Shown: positions 9,063-19,100 of the stretch, piece after piece
How the letters are laid out: the number at the start of each line of letters is the position of its first letter
How positions within the stretch are numbered: the first letter of the stretch is position 1
From: Legionella shakespearei DSM 23087
Lineage (GTDB): Bacteria; Pseudomonadota; Gammaproteobacteria; Legionellales; Legionellaceae
DNA length: 64,000 bases
Assembly: GCF_000373765.1 (NCBI RefSeq)
Contig: NZ_KB892435.1
Coordinates: 8,468 to 72,467 of the forward strand
Reading direction: 5' to 3'
Notes under the pieces: model-generated
What the model was told of the DNA's origin: nothing
Seen by the model: only the letters and a program-made list of their open reading frames with translations
Databases searched by the model: none
Made by a program: the position numbers and the translations under genes

Positions 9063-10123
9063 AAATACTTGATCGCTATGTTGCCAAAACAGTGTTGTCG
9101 GCCATTGGCCTGGTTACCCTTATGTTGGCAGGATTACAGGTTTTCATTTTATTCGTGAACCAGATTGATGATTTGGGTAAAGCCGATTTTGGTATTGCCC
9201 AGGCAGCAGTCTTTGTGTTTTTGCAGATGCCTTATCAGGTGTATTTGTTTTTTCCCATGGCGAGTTTGCTGGGCTGTCTGATTGGTTTGGGTATTCTGGC
9301 CAATAACAGTGAATTGGTGGTCATGCGGGCAGCCGGAATGTCTATAGGCCAGATAACGGGTGCGGTGCTAAAGGCATCTGTACTGATTATTCTTTTGGTG
9401 ACTACTTTAGGTGAAACCGTTGTTCCACGTATGTCTTATTATGCCAGTGATTATAAAGCCTCTGCCTTAAGCGGTGGGCAGGCATTGAGGACGGCACAAG
9501 GTGTCTGGCTGCGCTATGGCAATGATTTTATTTCTATAGGCTTGATCCTGCCTGATAATGTGCTGCAGGCAGTTTACCAATTTCGTTTTGATGAATTGCA
9601 TAATTTACAGCTTGCCCGTGAAATCAGGGAAGCACGGTATGTGGATAATTCCTGGGTGGCTTATGATGTGAAACAAACCAGCTTTACCCCAGACCATACT
9701 AAAGTAGATCGTTTCGCTTCTTTACCCTGGGATGTACCGGTTAAACCGCAGGTTTTAAAAATCAGTGGTACGGATCCGGATGAAATGACGTTGCATGAAT
9801 TAAACCGTTATTTGCGTGAACAAAAACGCAGCCAGCAAAATGCCCAGAGTTATAAACTGGCCTTTTTACAACGGATCATCCAGCCCCTGACCACAGTGGT
9901 CATGATGGTTTTGGCCATCCCCTTTATTTTTGGCCCTTTACGTTCTTCTACTATGGGATCAAAGCTTTTGGTCGGTGCTGTTGTGGGCTTTGGTTTTCAT
10001 ATTGTGAATCGCTTTTTTGGTCCGGTAAGCATGGTGTTTCAGTGGCCTCCTGAATTGGCAGCCATAGGGCCGACTCTGGTATTTGCCCTGTTAGGCCTTT
10101 ATTTAATGAGACGGGTAAAATAA
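9059..10123 (+). CDS. lptG: LPS export ABC transporter permease LptG
   Basis: Partner permease of LptF. The 354-residue protein has the same helix-jellyroll-helix plan. The N-terminal LDRYVAKTVLSAIG and the cytoplasmic loop NNSELVVMRAAGMS, which contacts LptB, are conserved. The start overlaps the lptF stop by 4 nt, so the two are coupled. Its stop overlaps the next ATG (TAATG), extending the operon to a YdcF-like gene. Confidence 0.96.
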   Translation: MKILDRYVAKTVLSAIGLVTLMLAGLQVFILFVNQIDDLGKADFGIAQAAVFVFLQMPYQVYLFFPMASLLGCLIGLGILANNSELVVMRAAGMSIGQITGAVLKASVLIILLVTTLGETVVPRMSYYASDYKASALSGGQALRTAQGVWLRYGNDFISIGLILPDNVLQAVYQFRFDELHNLQLAREIREARYVDNSWVAYDVKQTSFTPDHTKVDRFASLPWDVPVKPQVLKISGTDPDEMTLHELNRYLREQKRSQQNAQSYKLAFLQRIIQPLTTVVMMVLAIPFIFGPLRSSTMGSKLLVGAVVGFGFHIVNRFFGPVSMVFQWPPELAAIGPTLVFALLGLYLMRRVK

Positions 10124-10872
10124 TGGCTATCTCGCGTCATTTTATCGAATTCCTGGTGAACCCCTTTTTTATTTGTTTCTTGTTATTGGCCTTGACCCTT
10201 CTTTTTGTGTGGCGAGGAACATGCTTGACTTTTGTGCGCCGTACTCTGCTTTTAGTGTGTTTGGTTTTGCTGGTCATAAGTACAGGCTGGTTGCCCAGAT
10301 ACATGACTCATAGCTTAGAGTCACAGTATCGGGTTGTTACAGAAATTGATCCAAAGGTGCAATGGATAGTAGTTCTAAGCGGCGGCCAGTTTACAGTCAA
10401 TGGCATGCCAGCAAATGATTTATTGTCTTCGGCAAGCATCAAACGTCTGGTTGAAGGAGTCAGGTTGCTGCGTCTTTTGCCTGAGGCAAAACTGGTTTTA
10501 TCTGGTGGTGGTTCTACAGGAGAGCAACCTGAAGCCGTACTTATGAATCAGTTAGTCCAATGGTTTGCTATTTCTCAGAAACAGATTGTGTTGGAAAAAC
10601 AGTCCATTAATACAGCAGAACAAGCTCGGGAATTGGCTGCCTTGGTCAAGGACGAACCTTTTTATCTGGTGACTTCTGCAGTGCATATGCCGCGATCTAT
10701 GAAACTGTGCCAGAAGCAGGGTTTACACCCCATTGCTGCACCTACCGATTTTACCTTCTTTTGGAACACAGAAAACTGGGCAAAGTTAGTTATTCCAAAT
10801 CCTTATAATGTCACTTATTTTTCAATAGCCATGCATGAAGTATTGGGACGAATATGGAATTTAACGACTTAG
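10123..10872 (+). CDS. YdcF/ElyC/SanA-like DUF218 envelope protein
   Basis: DUF218 proteins are membrane-anchored and include ElyC and SanA, which affect envelope integrity; the precise reaction is unknown. Two N-terminal hydrophobic helices (about 12-32 and 37-55) are followed by the DUF218 fold with IVVLSGGQ, LVLSGGGSTGEQPEA and YLVTSAVHMPRS, the conserved nucleotide-like motifs. The start overlaps the lptG stop by one base, so it is translationally coupled to the LPS-export operon. That fits an envelope role. Its 3' end overlaps a convergent gene by 4 nt. Confidence 0.88.
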   Translation: MAISRHFIEFLVNPFFICFLLLALTLLFVWRGTCLTFVRRTLLLVCLVLLVISTGWLPRYMTHSLESQYRVVTEIDPKVQWIVVLSGGQFTVNGMPANDLLSSASIKRLVEGVRLLRLLPEAKLVLSGGGSTGEQPEAVLMNQLVQWFAISQKQIVLEKQSINTAEQARELAALVKDEPFYLVTSAVHMPRSMKLCQKQGLHPIAAPTDFTFFWNTENWAKLVIPNPYNVTYFSIAMHEVLGRIWNLTT

Positions 10873-12050
10873 GCTACTTGGCCTGCGGCCCATCCTGAAG
10901 CCCAGGCCCACTGGAAATTATAACCGCCTAACCAACCCGTGACATCCAGCGCTTCTCCGATAAAATAAAGCCCCTGAATATCATTAGCTTCCATGGTTTT
11001 TGAGGATATGGCATTACAATCTATGCCGCCAATAGTTACTTCAGCAGTACGGTATCCTTCTGTTCCATTAGGTTTTACAACCCAGGCTTGCACTTGATGA
11101 GCTACTGCTTCCAAATCGGTATTGGAAATTTCAGAGAGTTTTTTCTCGGCCAGATTTTTGGGTATAAATACTTCAACAACCCGTTTGGGCAGGTAGCTGG
11201 ATAACACTGAATTCAACTGTCTGGTGCCTGTAGTTGTTCTCGCCTCTTTCAAAGTTTCCAGAAGTTGCTGCTCTGGTAACAAATTAATGGAAATGGTTTC
11301 CCCGGCTAGCCAATAGGAAGACAATTGCAAAATGGCGGGGCCGCTTAAGCCGCGGTGGGTGAATAATAAATCTTCACGAAACTGGTTGCGTTCATTTGTT
11401 ACCAGGCTGTCAACGCTCACCCCGGATAAGACAGACAGTTTTTCTTTGTCTGTAACATCCAGAGTAAAAGGAACAAGTCCTGCCCGGGTAGGCCAGACCT
11501 TGATATGAAACTGTTCTGCCACTTTATAAGCAAAGGGACTGGCACCCATAGTGGGAATAGACAATCCGCCGCTGGCTATTACTAAAGACTGGCAGCGGAA
11601 TTTTCCCTTGGTAGTCTTCAGGTTAAAATGGTGATTTCCTGCTTTTTCAATGGTTTCAATGCTTGTGTTTAAATGGATTGTGACTCCAGCCTGCTCCGAT
11701 TCTTTAAGCAGCATGTTCACAATGTCTTGAGATTTATTGTCACAAAACAGTTGTCCTAAGGTCTTTTCATGAAAGGGGATACGATGCTTTTGCACTAAAT
11801 CGATAAAATCCCATTGGGTGTATCGTGATAAGGCTGATTTAAAAAAATGGGGATTATGGGAAAAATATTTGCCGGGCTCTATGTAATAATTAGTAAAATT
11901 ACAACGGCCTCCACCCGACATAAGGATTTTCTTGCCGGCTTTATTGGCATGATCCAGCACCACTACTTTTCTGGAGCGTTTACCTGCTTCAATGGCACAC
12001 ATTAAACCAGCCGCACCAGCACCAATAATAATTACATCTACTTCTTGCAT
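10869..12050 (-). CDS. HI0933/YhiN (BaiN-like) FAD-dependent oxidoreductase
   Basis: A Rossmann flavoprotein of the HI0933 family. The N-terminal dinucleotide motif VIIIGAGAAGLMCAIEAGKR, then GKKILMSGGGRCNFTN, is diagnostic, and the C-terminal FAD-contact segment GEALDVTGWLGGYNFQWA is intact. Length, 393 aa, is normal. The physiological substrate of this widespread family is not established. It lies 10 nt after the GIY-YIG gene on the same strand and converges on the YdcF-like gene. Confidence 0.93.
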   Translation of the reverse strand: MQEVDVIIIGAGAAGLMCAIEAGKRSRKVVVLDHANKAGKKILMSGGGRCNFTNYYIEPGKYFSHNPHFFKSALSRYTQWDFIDLVQKHRIPFHEKTLGQLFCDNKSQDIVNMLLKESEQAGVTIHLNTSIETIEKAGNHHFNLKTTKGKFRCQSLVIASGGLSIPTMGASPFAYKVAEQFHIKVWPTRAGLVPFTLDVTDKEKLSVLSGVSVDSLVTNERNQFREDLLFTHRGLSGPAILQLSSYWLAGETISINLLPEQQLLETLKEARTTTGTRQLNSVLSSYLPKRVVEVFIPKNLAEKKLSEISNTDLEAVAHQVQAWVVKPNGTEGYRTAEVTIGGIDCNAISSKTMEANDIQGLYFIGEALDVTGWLGGYNFQWAWASGWAAGQVA

Positions 12051-12060
12051 AGCATACTCT

Positions 12061-12378
12061 TTAAGGGGCTAACAATTCCGGCTTAATCGGTCGAACGCGA
12101 GGATCAGCCGAGAGGGTTTCCGGATTTTTGATAATCCTGATTTTTTGTTCCCTTGTCTTTTTCTTGATTTCCCGTTCCAATTGCATGGCCAATATTTTAT
12201 CGCCATCAATTAACCAGGATTGGGCAATGGTAACAGGTTTGAAACTGCGCGTGTATTTACATTTGCCAGTGCCATTCACATGGGAACGATAGCGTCGCTC
12301 AAGATTATCGGTGTATCCGGTGTAATAGCTTTCATTTTCACAGAGAAGAATATAAACCCAATAATCTTTTTTAGACAT
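12061..12378 (-). CDS. GIY-YIG nuclease domain protein (UPF0213/YhbQ-like)
   Basis: A single-domain GIY-YIG protein of 105 residues. WVYILLCENESYYTGYT carries the two motif tyrosines, followed by DNLERRYRSHVNG with the catalytic Arg, and an EREIKKKTREQK segment with the metal-binding Glu. Members of this group are stand-alone DNA nucleases of unclear role. It probably forms a two-gene unit with the downstream flavoprotein. Confidence 0.88.
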   Translation of the reverse strand: MSKKDYWVYILLCENESYYTGYTDNLERRYRSHVNGTGKCKYTRSFKPVTIAQSWLIDGDKILAMQLEREIKKKTREQKIRIIKNPETLSADPRVRPIKPELLAP

Positions 12379-12527
12379 CTGGCAATCCTTAATCTATTCT
12401 TTAAACAGAATGAATTGGGTCAATACAACCAAATAATCATGGAATCACGAAAAATAAAGGGTATTGTAGTGATTCTTCACGGTTAAAGGAACATGAACAC
12501 GTAAAAAACACTGAAAAGGAGTTTGTA

Positions 12528-13400
12528 ATGAACGTTACGTTTATTGGTCTGGGTAAAATGGGTTCAGCGATGGTTGAGCGCCTTCTGCAATCAGGTTATG
12601 ACGTTACTGTATACAATAGAACTGCTTCTAAAGCCCTGCCCTTGGTCAAACTGGGTGCTAAATATGCTGATTCAGTGGGTCTTGCAGTTAAGGAAGCGGA
12701 TGTGGTGATGAGCTGTCTGTTGAATGATCAGGCAGTGCTTGAGATGGTGAATGAGGCGGTGAAACATATGAAATCCAAGGCGCTTCATGTGTGTTTGTCG
12801 ACTATTTTGCCGGATACTTCCGTCATTCTTGAGCAGTTGCATGAAAGCAACAACACTCAGTTTGTTTCTGCTGTGGTTTTAGGAATTCCTAAAGTAGTGC
12901 AAAAGGGGGCGGCAACTGCTTTTTGCGCGGGCTCCGAACAAAACGTTGAAACAGTTCTGCCTTTATTAAAAACTTTTTCAACCGATGTCATTCCGCTTGG
13001 TGACAATATTAAAGCTGCGAATATTATGAAAATCTGCCTTAATTACAGTTTAGCTACAGCCCTGGAACTGATTAGCGAGCTGTATACCTTTGCAGAAAAA
13101 AGCGGCCTGGACAGTGAAGTGATCAAAATGGGTTTGCATCAGATATACGGCCATCCAGCCTTTAAACTGTATATAGATAAAATTCATGAGCGCAATTTTG
13201 ATGACGTGAATTTTGATATGAAGGGTGGTAATAAAGACATCACAATTTTCCAGGAAGCCTTCGCCCGGGTAGGCGTTGTGCCTGAACTCGGAAATATCGT
13301 TAAATCAAGATTCATCTCCGCCTTATCGCATGGTATGGAAAATAAAGACTGGAGTGCTATTTACGAAATAGTCCGCGCCCAATCAGGTTTGAAGGAATAG
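12528..13400 (+). CDS. Beta-hydroxyacid dehydrogenase (3-hydroxyisobutyrate dehydrogenase family)
   Basis: NAD(P)-dependent oxidoreductase of the 6-phosphogluconate/3-hydroxyisobutyrate dehydrogenase superfamily. The N-terminal motif MNVTFIGLGKMGSAMVERL is the Rossmann GxGxxG. The conserved catalytic Lys is in AANIMKICLNY, within the substrate-side helix. Length, 290 aa, is normal. A strong AAAGGAG site lies 8 nt before the ATG. It is a lone gene; the substrate cannot be read from sequence. The end lies 10 nt from a repeat cluster. Confidence 0.9.
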   Translation: MNVTFIGLGKMGSAMVERLLQSGYDVTVYNRTASKALPLVKLGAKYADSVGLAVKEADVVMSCLLNDQAVLEMVNEAVKHMKSKALHVCLSTILPDTSVILEQLHESNNTQFVSAVVLGIPKVVQKGAATAFCAGSEQNVETVLPLLKTFSTDVIPLGDNIKAANIMKICLNYSLATALELISELYTFAEKSGLDSEVIKMGLHQIYGHPAFKLYIDKIHERNFDDVNFDMKGGNKDITIFQEAFARVGVVPELGNIVKSRFISALSHGMENKDWSAIYEIVRAQSGLKE

Positions 13401-13410
13401 GGTGGGAGCG

Positions 13411-13450
13411 GTAGCCCGGCCTGCTCGCAGCCGGGATCGAAGTGGCAATG
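13411..13450. repeat. R4 single arm
   Basis: One arm of the R4 element (GTAGCCCGGCCTGCTCGCAG...) with no partner arm nearby. It directly precedes the R6 hairpin. The same R4-arm then R6 order recurs at 27869-28051. Confidence 0.75.
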
Positions 13451-13471
13451 AACTTCAATGGTGCGGAGCAA

Positions 13472-13581
13472 GAAACGCCTTAACCTAAGCGTGTCTTTTA
13501 GGGAAACCTGCATCCCTGCGGTCGATGTGCGCGTCCCTGCGCACAACGCCCTAAAAGACACGCTTAGGTCAAGTCGTTTCC
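13472..13581. repeat. R6 palindromic repeat, copy 1
   Basis: Imperfect inverted repeat: GAAACGCCTTAACCTAAGCG at the left pairs with CGCTTAGGTCAAGTCGTTTC at the right. The inner arms are GTCTTTTAGGG/CCCTAAAAGAC. The second copy is at 27944-28051. Confidence 0.88.
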
Positions 13582-13659
13582 GAGAGATTGTGCCAAAGTG
13601 GTAGTGTGTTGATCGGTCTGTTTGCTGCTGACTTTTTTCCACATCTTTTCCATTACTCG

Positions 13660-13770
13660 ATCCACGTCGTCCTGAGCGCGTCTTTTTGCGCGAAGGATCT
13701 CCTGAAAGTGGCATGGTGCCAATATTTGGAGATCCTTCGCGCAAAAAGACGCGCTCAGGACGACGTGGAT
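13660..13770. repeat. R1 palindromic repeat, copy 3
   Basis: A near-complete R1 with ATCCACGTCGTCCTGAGCGC at the left end and the complementary end CGACGTGGAT at the right. It forms the third element in the R4-R6-R1 cluster after the dehydrogenase gene, and its right end lies 10 nt from the stop of the minus-strand repeat-protein gene. Confidence 0.9.
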
Positions 13771-13779
13771 GACGATATG

Positions 13780-14205
13780 CTATTGAGTCAAAACTGTACC
13801 ATCAGCACTCTTAATAATTTCACTACCGTCTTTATTAGTTAAAATTGACGATCCATCACTGTTAGTGATTAATTTGGATCCATCTGGATTTTTCTGCATA
13901 GAAGAGCCGTCAATATTCTTTATAATCTGAGTTCCATCTGCTTTGGTTTCAACGGATGACCCGTCTGCATTAGTGATCAGTTTTGATCCGTCGGGGTTAG
14001 TTTGCACTGACGAACCATCTGCATTCTTGATAATCTTGGCACCATCTGATTTGGTTTCAACAGAGGAACCATCCGCATTTTTTATGACAGTAGCTTGATT
14101 CGTTGTGGCGGCAAACAAAACAGCAGCAAAAGGCAGGTCAATTAATAATAATGCAATAATTAATAAAACAAGATGGATTTTTGGTTGGCTAATTATTTTA
14201 TTCAT
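13780..14205 (-). CDS. Exported DG-repeat protein (TCP10-C-like tandem repeats)
   Basis: A 141-aa protein. An N-terminal hydrophobic segment (about residues 9-32) acts as a signal or anchor, and the remainder consists almost wholly of tandem 9-residue units. Paired units such as IIKNADGSS and VQTNPDGSK form 18-residue repeats, about five to six in all. The DG-centred beta repeats resemble the T-complex 10 C-terminal repeats. The function is unknown; a surface or periplasmic elongated beta structure is plausible. The DNA is also repetitive, so repeat number may vary between strains. Confidence 0.75.
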   Translation of the reverse strand: MNKIISQPKIHLVLLIIALLLIDLPFAAVLFAATTNQATVIKNADGSSVETKSDGAKIIKNADGSSVQTNPDGSKLITNADGSSVETKADGTQIIKNIDGSSMQKNPDGSKLITNSDGSSILTNKDGSEIIKSADGTVLTQ

Positions 14206-14350
14206 TTTACCTTCGTCCCTGTTTGATTGAATAATATTTATAATCAGATCAATCTGATCTTATACGGTAATTTTTGAATAAATTATAATCCAATTGTTTT
14301 GCAATTTCCATTTTATGAAGCAATTGAATTGGCAGTCTTCATGTACCCAA

Positions 14351-14475
14351 AGAAAACCGAGCCGCGACCGTAAGGAAGCGGAAATTTTGGAGTTACACTT
14401 TTACACCTAATGAGTAATCAACAATGGAGTGCATCGAACTGCTCCGCTTCCTAACGGTCGCGGCTCGGTTTTCTT
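14351..14475. repeat. R3 palindromic repeat, copy 1
   Basis: Left arm AGAAAACCGAGCCGCGACCG, with TAAGGAAGCGGAA following, pairs with an inverted copy ending at about 14474 across a ~55-nt centre. It occupies most of the gene-free stretch 14206-14637. A partial R1 end (TTTAGGACGACGTATAC) sits near 14553. Confidence 0.88.
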
Positions 14476-14637
14476 GGCATGATGCTCTTTTGTGCTCTTG
14501 ATTACCGAGTCACAATACAGGCTCAAGGGGAAATTTCGTGGGGATTCCTCAGTTTAGGACGACGTATACTACTGACATAATGTGTCAGTAGCACGGTGTA
14601 CACTGGTTTCTTTAAATACATACTGAGGATAATGCAA

Positions 14638-15093
14638 ATGAACTCTGAACCAAAATTAATTCCTATCGATGGCTTAACCGTTGCTGGTTTTAGTGTGCGT
14701 ACTATGAATAAAGATGAATTTAAGCCAGAGACTGCCAAATTACCTGAATTGTGGGGGCGATTTGCTTCAAGCGGTCTTATGAAAGGGCAAACTGCAGTGT
14801 ATGGTGTGTATTCGGATTATGAATCGGATGCTTCAGGTTTTTACACGGTTACAGCTGGAATACCCCTTAGTTCTTCTTTGGACGGCGAATATGAAACAGT
14901 ATCTATCTTGCCTGGTCATTATCTCGTTTTTTCTGATAAAGGACCCATGCCGCAAACAGTGGTGCAGATTTGGGAACGGGTCTGGAATTATTTTACCGAA
15001 AATAAAGGATACAAACGCAATTTTTTCTCTGATTTTGAACTGTATACAAGCGAAGAGGATGTGGCGGTGTATATAGGTATTATTACCTCTTGA
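14638..15093 (+). CDS. GyrI/AraC-type effector-binding domain protein
   Basis: A stand-alone GyrI-like small-molecule-binding domain, 151 aa. The TVAGFSVRTMN strand, the ...LPELWGRFASSG helix, the GVYSDYESDASGFYTVTAG core strand and the C-terminal YIGI strand fit the family (also called integron-associated effector-binding proteins). I prefer the ATG at 14638 because GAGG at 14625-14628 is 9 nt away. The ATG at 14632 is too close, and the longer start at 14596 adds non-family residues. Ligand unknown; similar domains bind hydrophobic drugs or gyrase. Confidence 0.85.
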   Translation: MNSEPKLIPIDGLTVAGFSVRTMNKDEFKPETAKLPELWGRFASSGLMKGQTAVYGVYSDYESDASGFYTVTAGIPLSSSLDGEYETVSILPGHYLVFSDKGPMPQTVVQIWERVWNYFTENKGYKRNFFSDFELYTSEEDVAVYIGIITS

Positions 15094-15166
15094 ACGATGT
15101 CCTATCCCTCTGATGCAGGGTAAGCTCATCAGAGGGTTTAACAGGGCTCAATGTTTATCGAGGTGA

Positions 15167-15340
15167 TCATTGAAGAATGGGTCCAAACACTCTCCAGCCT
15201 AATATGGCTAATAAAACGAACAGCAGCAAATTACTGCCAATTAGTCCGTAATTACCACGAGTAAAATCACCTCTATACCAATAGAGACCCAAGACTAACC
15301 AGATAACCATAAGGACCCAGAACAACACTCCAATAGGCAT
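15167..15340 (-). CDS. Small two-helix membrane protein, 57 aa
   Basis: Begins MPIGVLFWVLMVIWLVLGLY and ends FGPILQ. The reading frame is full length and starts 7 nt after a strong AAGGAG site. Two hydrophobic helices (about 3-20 and 35-50) flank a polar loop (WYRGDFTRGNYG). Such short proteins are conserved as hypotheticals in several phyla; the function is unknown. It is convergent with the GyrI-like gene. Confidence 0.75.
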   Translation of the reverse strand: MPIGVLFWVLMVIWLVLGLYWYRGDFTRGNYGLIGSNLLLFVLLAILGWRVFGPILQ

Positions 15341-15470
15341 TTCTATCTCCTTAAAACTGGTACATCCAATTATATTATAGCTTATTTAGGTCAAAAAATT
15401 TACAGAAAAAAGAAAGCCTAAAATAACGTCAGCCCCTTTCCGGTGCACGATGAAGTATCTACGAACGCAC

Positions 15471-15504
15471 GAAAACCGAGCCGCGACCGTGAGGAAGCGG
15501 AATT
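15471..15504. repeat. R3 single arm
   Basis: One R3 arm (GAAAACCGAGCCGCGACCGT, then GAGGAAGCGG) without its partner. It lies just left of a complete R4 element. Confidence 0.75.
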
Positions 15505-15541
15505 TTTGTTGAGGCACAGAGCCTGATTTAGCTTGCAGTGC

Positions 15542-15608
15542 GTAGCCCGGCCTACTTGCAGCCGGGATCGAAGTGGCACAATTCCCGGCTGCAAGCAGAC
15601 CGGGCTAC
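15542..15608. repeat. R4 palindromic repeat
   Basis: GTAGCCCGGCCTACTTGCAG, with CCGGGAT following, pairs with CCCGGCTGCAAGCAGACCGG, with GCTAC following. The centre is short (about 14 nt). Confidence 0.85.
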
Positions 15609-15695
15609 AAAAACATCTTAAGTAGTGTCAGTATTGCTTGATAAGTTAGATAATTCAATCTAAAACTAAGTATTAAGGGCATCTTTAAACTAAGT

Positions 15696-15737
15696 GAGAT
15701 CCTTCGTGCAAAAAACGCACTCAGGGTGACGTGATCC
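15696..15737. repeat. R1 single arm, degenerate
   Basis: The right half of R1 (GAGATCCTTCGTGCAAAAAA, then CGCACTCAGGGTGACGT) without a left half. It runs up to the start region of the next gene, which is why the longer start at 15731 is unlikely. Confidence 0.7.
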
Positions 15738-15757
15738 GTATTAATATAGGAATGATC

Positions 15758-16030
15758 ATGAATGAGCTGGATATTTTAAATTTGTTTTATGATGAGATGA
15801 AGGCACAAAGTATTACTCGTGAACAGGTGTTTTTGAGTATTGAAGGAGAGGCTGCCGCAGCGCTTTCAGAGAAACTGGGTGTGCCGGTTTCCGTAGAAGA
15901 AGCGCAAAAGCTGGCTGGAGTCTGTATTGCCAATGAATGGTTGGAGCGCACCACTGCTGATGTTGAATTTAAATACTTGTCTTTGACGGAAGCCGGTCTG
16001 CAGATGGTTTTGGCTAATGCCTATAGCTAA
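15758..16030 (+). CDS. Small hypothetical protein with winged-helix-like layout
   Basis: 90 aa beginning MNELDILNLFYDEM. I chose this ATG because AGGAA lies about 6 nt upstream and because the longer start lies in an R1 arm. The pattern of three helices followed by LERTTADVEFKYLSLTEAG looks like a small winged helix, with a YLSLTEAG wing similar to restriction- or MarR-like proteins. This is inference; I do not recognise a named family. carB starts 140 nt downstream on the same strand. Confidence 0.7.
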   Translation: MNELDILNLFYDEMKAQSITREQVFLSIEGEAAAALSEKLGVPVSVEEAQKLAGVCIANEWLERTTADVEFKYLSLTEAGLQMVLANAYS

Positions 16031-16169
16031 AGCCGCATTACTGCCAAAAGATAAATCCACCTAAAAATCAGATAATTAAAAATTATATTAACAGAGTATC
16101 AATCAAGGGTATAATCTTTAGGCAAAACTCGGTAAAATACATCACTTTATTCTTTTTTTTGTTGCCACT

Positions 16170-19100
16170 ATGCCAAAACGAACTGATATTAAATCCATCC
16201 TTATTCTTGGGGCTGGCCCAATCGTCATTGGGCAAGCTTGTGAGTTTGATTACTCTGGTACCCAGGCAGTACATGCCTTGAAGGAAGAAGGTTACAGGGT
16301 GATATTGGTCAATTCTAATCCGGCAACCATTATGACCGATCCTGAAATTGCTGATGCCACTTATATTGAGCCGGTCAGTTGGAAAGAAGTAGCGCGCATT
16401 ATTGAAAAGGAACGTCCTGATGCCCTTCTACCTACCATGGGTGGTCAAACCGCACTGAACTGTGCCCTTGATTTGGTAAGGGAAGGCGTTTTGGCACAGT
16501 ACTCTGTTGAAATGATAGGAGCTACACGAGAAGCCATAGATAAGGCTGAAGACAGAGAGAAATTTCGCCAGTTAATGATTAAAATCGGCCTGGACATGCC
16601 GCGTTCCGCCATAGCTCACAGTCTTGAAGAAGCCATTCAGGTTCAGGCGCGGTTGGGCTTTCCTGCAATTATTCGCCCTTCATTTACCATGGGCGGTAGT
16701 GGTGGCGGTATTGCTTATAACCGTGAAGAGTTTGAAGAAATCTGTACACGAGGCCTGGAACTGTCACCCACCCGCGAACTGCTGATTGATGAATCAGTTT
16801 TGGGGTGGAAAGAATATGAAATGGAAGTAGTGCGCGATAAAAATGACAATTGCATTATCGTATGTACTATTGAAAACCTGGATCCTATGGGCGTCCATAC
16901 CGGGGATTCCATCACTGTAGCACCTGCACAAACCCTGACCGATAAGGAATACCAGCGCATGCGTGACGCTGCAATCAAGGTATTGCGGGCTGTAGGAGTG
17001 GATACGGGTGGATCAAACGTTCAGTTTGCTATTAACCCAGAAGATGGCCGTATGCTGGTGGTCGAAATGAATCCCAGGGTGTCGCGCAGTTCGGCTCTGG
17101 CTTCGAAAGCTACAGGTTTCCCCATTGCCAAAGTTGCAGCGAAACTGGCAATAGGCTATACCCTTGATGAATTGAAGAATGAAATTACTGGCGGCAAAAC
17201 TCCAGCATCCTTCGAACCCAGCATTGATTATGTGGTGACCAAAATACCACGCTTTAATTTTGACAAATTCCCTCAGACACCCACTACCTTAACTACTCAG
17301 ATGAAATCAGTAGGGGAAGTGATGGCCATAGGCTCCAATTTTCAGGAGTCTTTGCAAAAAGCGATTCGCGGTCTTGAAATCGGCCGCACGGGTCTGAATT
17401 CCCTGTTCGAGAAAGGGGATATTGCTCGTTTGAGAGGGCGTTTACATGAGCCAACCCCGGACAGGCTGTGGTATATAGCCGATGCTTTTCGTCAAAATCT
17501 GTCATTGGAAGAAATCCATCTCGAAAGCCGTGTTGATCCCTGGTTCCTTGCCCAGATAGAAGAATTGGTGCATTTGGAGCGTTCGGTTTTTGGTAAATCA
17601 GTTCATGAGCTGGATAAAACCACCTTGCGCTTATTAAAACGCCGTGGCTTTGCAGACGCTTATTTAGCTAAATTAATGTATTGTACTGAAGCACAAGTAA
17701 GGGATCGTCGTATTGAGCTGGGCATTACTCCTGTTTATAAACGTATTGACTCTTGTGCTGGCGAGTTTCCCAGTGATACCGCTTATATGTATTCCTGTTA
17801 CGAAGGCAGTTGTGAAGCACGTCCTGAAACCGGAAAGAAAAAAGTTATGATTCTCGGCGGTGGGCCAAACCGTATTGGCCAGGGCATAGAATTTGATTAT
17901 TGCTGTGTGCATGCTGCTATGGCTTTAAGAGATGCCGGTTACCAGACCATTATGGTGAATTGTAACCCTGAAACGGTATCCACTGACTTTGATACTTCAG
18001 ATCGGCTCTATTTTGAACCTGTTACCTTGGAAGATGTTTTATCTATAGTGGATATAGAAAAACCCGATGGTGTGGTAGTGCATTATGGTGGTCAGACTCC
18101 TTTGAAACTGGCCAGAGCTTTGGAAGCAAATGGCGTGAAAATCATTGGTACCTCTCCTGATGCCATCGATATGGCCGAAGATCGTGAGCGTTTCCAGCAA
18201 TTGGTGCAAGAATTGAAATTGCATCAACCCCAAAACGGAACAGTACGAAGTGAGGAAGAAGCCATTGAACTGGCAAACCGTATTGGTTATCCCCTGGTGG
18301 TAAGGCCTTCTTATGTATTAGGTGGGCGAGCTATGGAAATCGTCTATCAGGAAGAGGATTTGCGTCACTATTTGTCCCATGCTGTGGCTGTTTCTAACGA
18401 CTCACCCGTGTTGCTCGACAGATTTTTGAATGATGCTATTGAAGTAGATATTGATGCGGTATGTGACGGTAAAGAAGTTCTTATCGGCGCCATTATGGAG
18501 CACATTGAGCAGGCAGGGATACACTCTGGTGATTCGGCCTGTACCTTGCCTCCTTTTAGCTTAAGTGTGGTGGTGCAACAGGATTTAATGGAGCAGATGC
18601 GCCAGATGGCTTTAAAATTGGGCGTTGTGGGGCTTATTAATGCCCAGTTTGCTATTCAGGCCGATGATATTTATGTGTTGGAAGTGAACCCGCGTGCATC
18701 AAGAACTGTGCCTTTTGTTTCAAAGGCTACAGGTTTGCCTTTAGCTAAAATTGCTGCCCTGTGTAAAGTAGGGATCAGCCTTAAAGATCAAGGTCTGGCG
18801 CATAATCATCACATGCCTTCTTTTTACTCGATTAAATTACCGGTGTTTCCGTTTATCAAATTTTCCGGAGTAGATTCCATTTTAGGGCCAGAAATGAAAT
18901 CTACAGGCGAAGTCATGGGTATTGCCAAGCGTTTTGGACAGGCCTATGCCAAAGCGCAACTGGGGGCTAGCTGCAATATAGCCAAGCGTCGGCGTGCTTT
19001 TGTTTCAGTTCGTGATGCGGATAAGACCCGCGTGGGGGAGATAGCCAAGAGATTAATTGAACTGGGTTTTGAAATTATTGCTACACGAGGTACAGCGCTG

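Noticed and set aside
13361-13842. ORFs across the 13.4-13.8 kb repeat cluster
   Set aside because: They are open only because the palindromes lack stops in some frames; the same peptides recur at other R1, R4 and R6 copies.
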